NCBI GenBank assembly: GCA_029263015.1
Contig: JAJCYI010000210.1
Coordinates: 1 to 64,000, forward strand
Direction: 5' to 3'
Length of the DNA: 64,000 nucleotides
DNA from: Saprospiraceae bacterium
GTDB taxonomy: Bacteria > Bacteroidota > Bacteroidia > Chitinophagales > Saprospiraceae
Part shown: in pieces, positions 61,854-64,000 of the stretch
Numbering within the stretch: the first letter of the stretch is position 1
Layout of the letters: each line of letters opens with the position of its first letter
Made by a program: the position numbers and the translations under genes
Notes under the pieces: generated by a model
The model's database searches: none
The model's input: the letters and a program-made list of their open reading frames with translations, nothing else
Told to the model about the DNA's origin: nothing

Positions 61854-62452
61854 AGAATATTGGATTTCAAATGTAGGTTTTTACCAGTTTCTTCAAAAAC
61901 GTATTTCTCCATTATCCATTCAGCTTCACTAAGTGCCGTTTCCAAATCATCGTTTACGAGCACAATATCGAATTTTTTTTCAAAAGACAATTCGTAATTC
62001 GCTTTTTCTATTCTTTTTCTCAAACTTTCTTCACTTTCGGACTTTCGGTCCCGCAGCCGATTGGCAAGAGATTCAGGCGTTGGCGGTTTAACAAAAATGG
62101 TAAGCGTTCGATCAGGGTGAACCATTTTTAAGTTCAACGCACCTTTTACATCAATATCAAAAATAACGTGTTTCCCTTCCGACCAAAGTCGTTCCGCTTC
62201 ACTTTTTAAAGTTCCATAAAATTGGTTTTCATAAACCTCCTCCCACTCAAGGAAAGCATCTTCGGCAATTAAAGATTTGAACTTTTCAACTTGGATAAAA
62301 TAGTAGTCTTTCCCTTCCATTTCAGTTTCCCTCTTCGGTCGGGTAGTGGCCGAAACAGAAAAAGCCAGCTTGTTATAAGTGCCAAGCAAATGGCGGACTA
62401 AAGTAGTTTTGCCTGCTCCTGAAGGCGCCGTTACGATAATTAGTTTGCCCAT
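61850..62452 (-). CDS. gmk: Guanylate kinase
   Basis: A 200-residue enzyme that phosphorylates GMP to GDP. The P-loop is APSGAGKTT (9-17). The GMP-binding region includes SVSATTRPKRETEMEGKDYY and FLEWEEVYENQFYGT, and VIFDIDVKGALNLK holds the Walker B-like element. The length is normal. It lies 4 bases downstream of yicC and overlaps apaG, forming a three-gene operon; yicC-gmk linkage is widespread in bacteria. Confidence 0.96.
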   Translation of the reverse strand: MGKLIIVTAPSGAGKTTLVRHLLGTYNKLAFSVSATTRPKRETEMEGKDYYFIQVEKFKSLIAEDAFLEWEEVYENQFYGTLKSEAERLWSEGKHVIFDIDVKGALNLKMVHPDRTLTIFVKPPTPESLANRLRDRKSESEESLRKRIEKANYELSFEKKFDIVLVNDDLETALSEAEWIMEKYVFEETGKNLHLKSNIL

Positions 62453-62456
62453 TGTC

Positions 62457-63332
62457 TCAAACCGAATTAGCGACTTGCTCTTTTATTTTTTCAAGGTCAT
62501 CCTTCATCCTCACGACGATACGTTGAATTTCAACGGAATAAGCTTTTGCGCCAAGTGTATTTATTTCACGACCCATCTCTTGGCTTATGAAACTCAGCTT
62601 ACGACCCTTGCTTGTCTTGTCAGCATCTATTTGTTCTATAAAAAAACTGCAATGCTGTGCCAATCGGACCTTTTCTTCCGTAATGTCTATTTTTTCCAGA
62701 TAGAAAAGAACCTCTTGTTCAAAACGGTTCTCGTCCACATTTTCTTTGCCCATGAATTCTTCAAGGTTTTTCTTGAGCCGGTTGCGCAACCTGGTCACAC
62801 GGCCTGTTTCAAAAGGATCTACCTCTTTGAGGGAGTCATGGATGTTGGACACCCTTAATCTGAGGTCTTTTTCCATAGCCATTCCTTCTGCCTTTCTGAA
62901 TTTATTGAAATTATCAAGCGCCTCTTTTATGGTTTCTTGAATATTTCCCCATCCATCTTCATCCACATCCCCTTCTTCTGAAACGATCACGTTTGGTACT
63001 CGAAGGATCGCTGCAATAATTCCGTCCTTATCCCCGCCAACCTCATCGGCAAGGCCGACTAAGGCTTGGTAATATTTTTTAAAAAGAGGTGCATTCAGCC
63101 CGAATCCATCATCACCCGAAAGTGACTTCACTTCGATTGACAGGTCTATCTTGCCCCGTTCCACTTCTTCGGTGAGGAACTTGCGGAGAAAGTGTTCCTT
63201 TTCCCTAAAATTGGAAGGGATTTTCATTCGTATATCGGTAAATTTACTGTTCAAGGATCGAAGCTCCACGGTGATAGTTTTGGAGCCAAACATTTTAGTA
63301 GAGCGGCCGTAGCCTGTCATAGATAGTAGCAT
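62457..63332 (-). CDS. yicC: YicC/YloC-family endoribonuclease
   Basis: The frame is open from 63518, but the Met at 63332 starts the family signature MLLSMTGYGRS, so 291 residues are called. The upstream extension is not family-like. The N-terminal domain has the SLNSKFTDIRMKIPSNFR motif. The C-terminal DUF1732 region shows RLAQHCSFFIEQI and the strongly conserved GRKLSFISQEMGREINTLGA. YicC proteins are RNases that degrade selected mRNAs or sRNAs. It is the first gene of the yicC-gmk-apaG operon, about 330 bases from the divergent HU gene. Confidence 0.93.
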   Translation of the reverse strand: MLLSMTGYGRSTKMFGSKTITVELRSLNSKFTDIRMKIPSNFREKEHFLRKFLTEEVERGKIDLSIEVKSLSGDDGFGLNAPLFKKYYQALVGLADEVGGDKDGIIAAILRVPNVIVSEEGDVDEDGWGNIQETIKEALDNFNKFRKAEGMAMEKDLRLRVSNIHDSLKEVDPFETGRVTRLRNRLKKNLEEFMGKENVDENRFEQEVLFYLEKIDITEEKVRLAQHCSFFIEQIDADKTSKGRKLSFISQEMGREINTLGAKAYSVEIQRIVVRMKDDLEKIKEQVANSV

Positions 63333-63661
63333 AAATGGGAATTTTCGAGCAATGTTCAATGGTTTTGGGGAGGGTTGGTAATATCGGCTGGCAAATATAG
63401 GCAACCCATTAATATTCAAAACCCTAATTTCAGAGATTCCAAGTAGGCTCATTCTCCTGTCCACTATCACCATACACGTAATTTCCCGATACGCCCCTGG
63501 CCTACAACCCTCAATCATTCATAACACCTTGATAATTAATGAGAAAATATTGAAATTAAATGGTGAATTACTACCACAAAAGGTTTTTTTTCCGAAATTT
63601 GCGCTCCATTTCAAATAAATGGGTATCAATTTCATAACTCATTCTAAACCAGTTATATAAG

Positions 63662-63973
63662 ATGAGAAAAGCTGACCTTGTAACAGCAATTGCAGAAAAA
63701 ACCGGTGTCCCTAAGGTTGACGTACTGGTAACACTCGAAGAGTTCTTTAAGTCCGTCAAGGGTTCCCTTGCTAGCGGCGAAAACGTTTACATCAGAGGCT
63801 TTGGAAGCTTCATTGTGAAAAAGAGGAAGAAAAAAGTGGGCCGCCACATCAAGAAAAACGTCTCGATTGAAATACCCGAACATTTCATTCCTGCCTTCAA
63901 ACCAGCCAAGGTATTCATGGAGCAGGTGAAAGACAACGTGAACAGTCTGCCAAATGAGGAAGACAATAGTTAA
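63662..63973 (+). CDS. HU-family DNA-binding protein
   Basis: A 103-residue histone-like protein. The HU fold is complete: an N-terminal helical part (MRKADLVTAIAEKTGVPKVD), GENVYIRGFGSFIVKKRKKK for the first strands, a beta-arm region (KKNVSIEIPEHFIPAFKPA) including the conserved FxPAFKP, and a short acidic tail. It bends and compacts DNA. The arm starts with GRHIKKN instead of the usual GRNPxTG, a variation seen in Bacteroidota members. It is monocistronic as far as the window shows. Confidence 0.93.
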   Translation: MRKADLVTAIAEKTGVPKVDVLVTLEEFFKSVKGSLASGENVYIRGFGSFIVKKRKKKVGRHIKKNVSIEIPEHFIPAFKPAKVFMEQVKDNVNSLPNEEDNS

Positions 63974-64000
63974 GCGGTTTTCCCACTTGTACTATCTAAC

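Overview
The window is chromosomal DNA of a member of the Bacteroidota, most likely of the Saprospiria (Lewinella/Haliscomenobacter-like). The grounds are: two PorP/SprF-type proteins, two PorE-like OmpA proteins and cargo with type A and type B C-terminal sorting domains (type IX secretion, gliding-type surface machinery); giant HYR-repeat adhesins; a Bacteroidota-type serine palmitoyltransferase; a type 3 prolyl-tRNA synthetase; and several starts preceded by the phylum's -7 promoter element (TAnnTTTG or TAnCTTCG). Genus and species cannot be fixed from the sequence alone. I found no rRNA, tRNA, CRISPR array, prophage or intact insertion sequence.

Layout. 0.1-9.3 kb: a ComEC-like metallo-hydrolase, a PhoD-like phosphatase, a Cys-rich secreted protein flanked by two proteins that seem to share one uncharacterised domain, a FadL-like outer membrane protein and a Tyr/Gly plus Arg/Ser low-complexity secreted protein. 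9.6-16.9 kb: housekeeping and regulation (proS, lipB, a thioesterase, an OmpA protein, an O-methyltransferase, two LuxR/NarL-type regulators), with an unlisted 42-residue membrane microprotein. 17.0-36.9 kb: a surface locus on the minus strand, reading HYR giant with type A sorting signal (2,426 aa), HYR giant with type B sorting signal (2,919 aa), PorP/SprF, and PorE-like OmpA with a C-terminal SPOR domain. 37-44.6 kb: a TerB-like protein, uvrA, a CtpA-type protease and a PqqB-like lipoprotein. 44.8-50.5 kb: a sphingolipid cluster (fatty acid 2-hydroxylase, AUR1-like PAP2 phosphotransferase, serine palmitoyltransferase, GNAT acyltransferase, NAD-dependent reductase), interrupted by a decayed vapBC toxin-antitoxin pair. 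50.6-64 kb: arginine decarboxylase, an SRPBCC/GyrI protein, a GH25 lysozyme, a GT9 glycosyltransferase, a second PorP plus PorE-like pair with a secreted PKD protein, a yicC-gmk-apaG operon, and an HU-family gene.

How it fits together. The two T9SS gene sets look like dedicated export and anchoring modules for large surface proteins: PorP/SprF proteins typically serve type B cargo, and PorE-like proteins tie the outer-membrane complex to peptidoglycan. The sphingolipid genes would supply ceramide-type lipids for the same outer membrane.

The least explained features are in the spacers: several foldback elements of roughly 90-185 bp, two of them sharing the same asymmetric mismatch block in their arms; a TA-flanked MITE-like element; large hairpins between genes that otherwise look co-transcribed; and a seven-copy heptanucleotide repeat upstream of uvrA.
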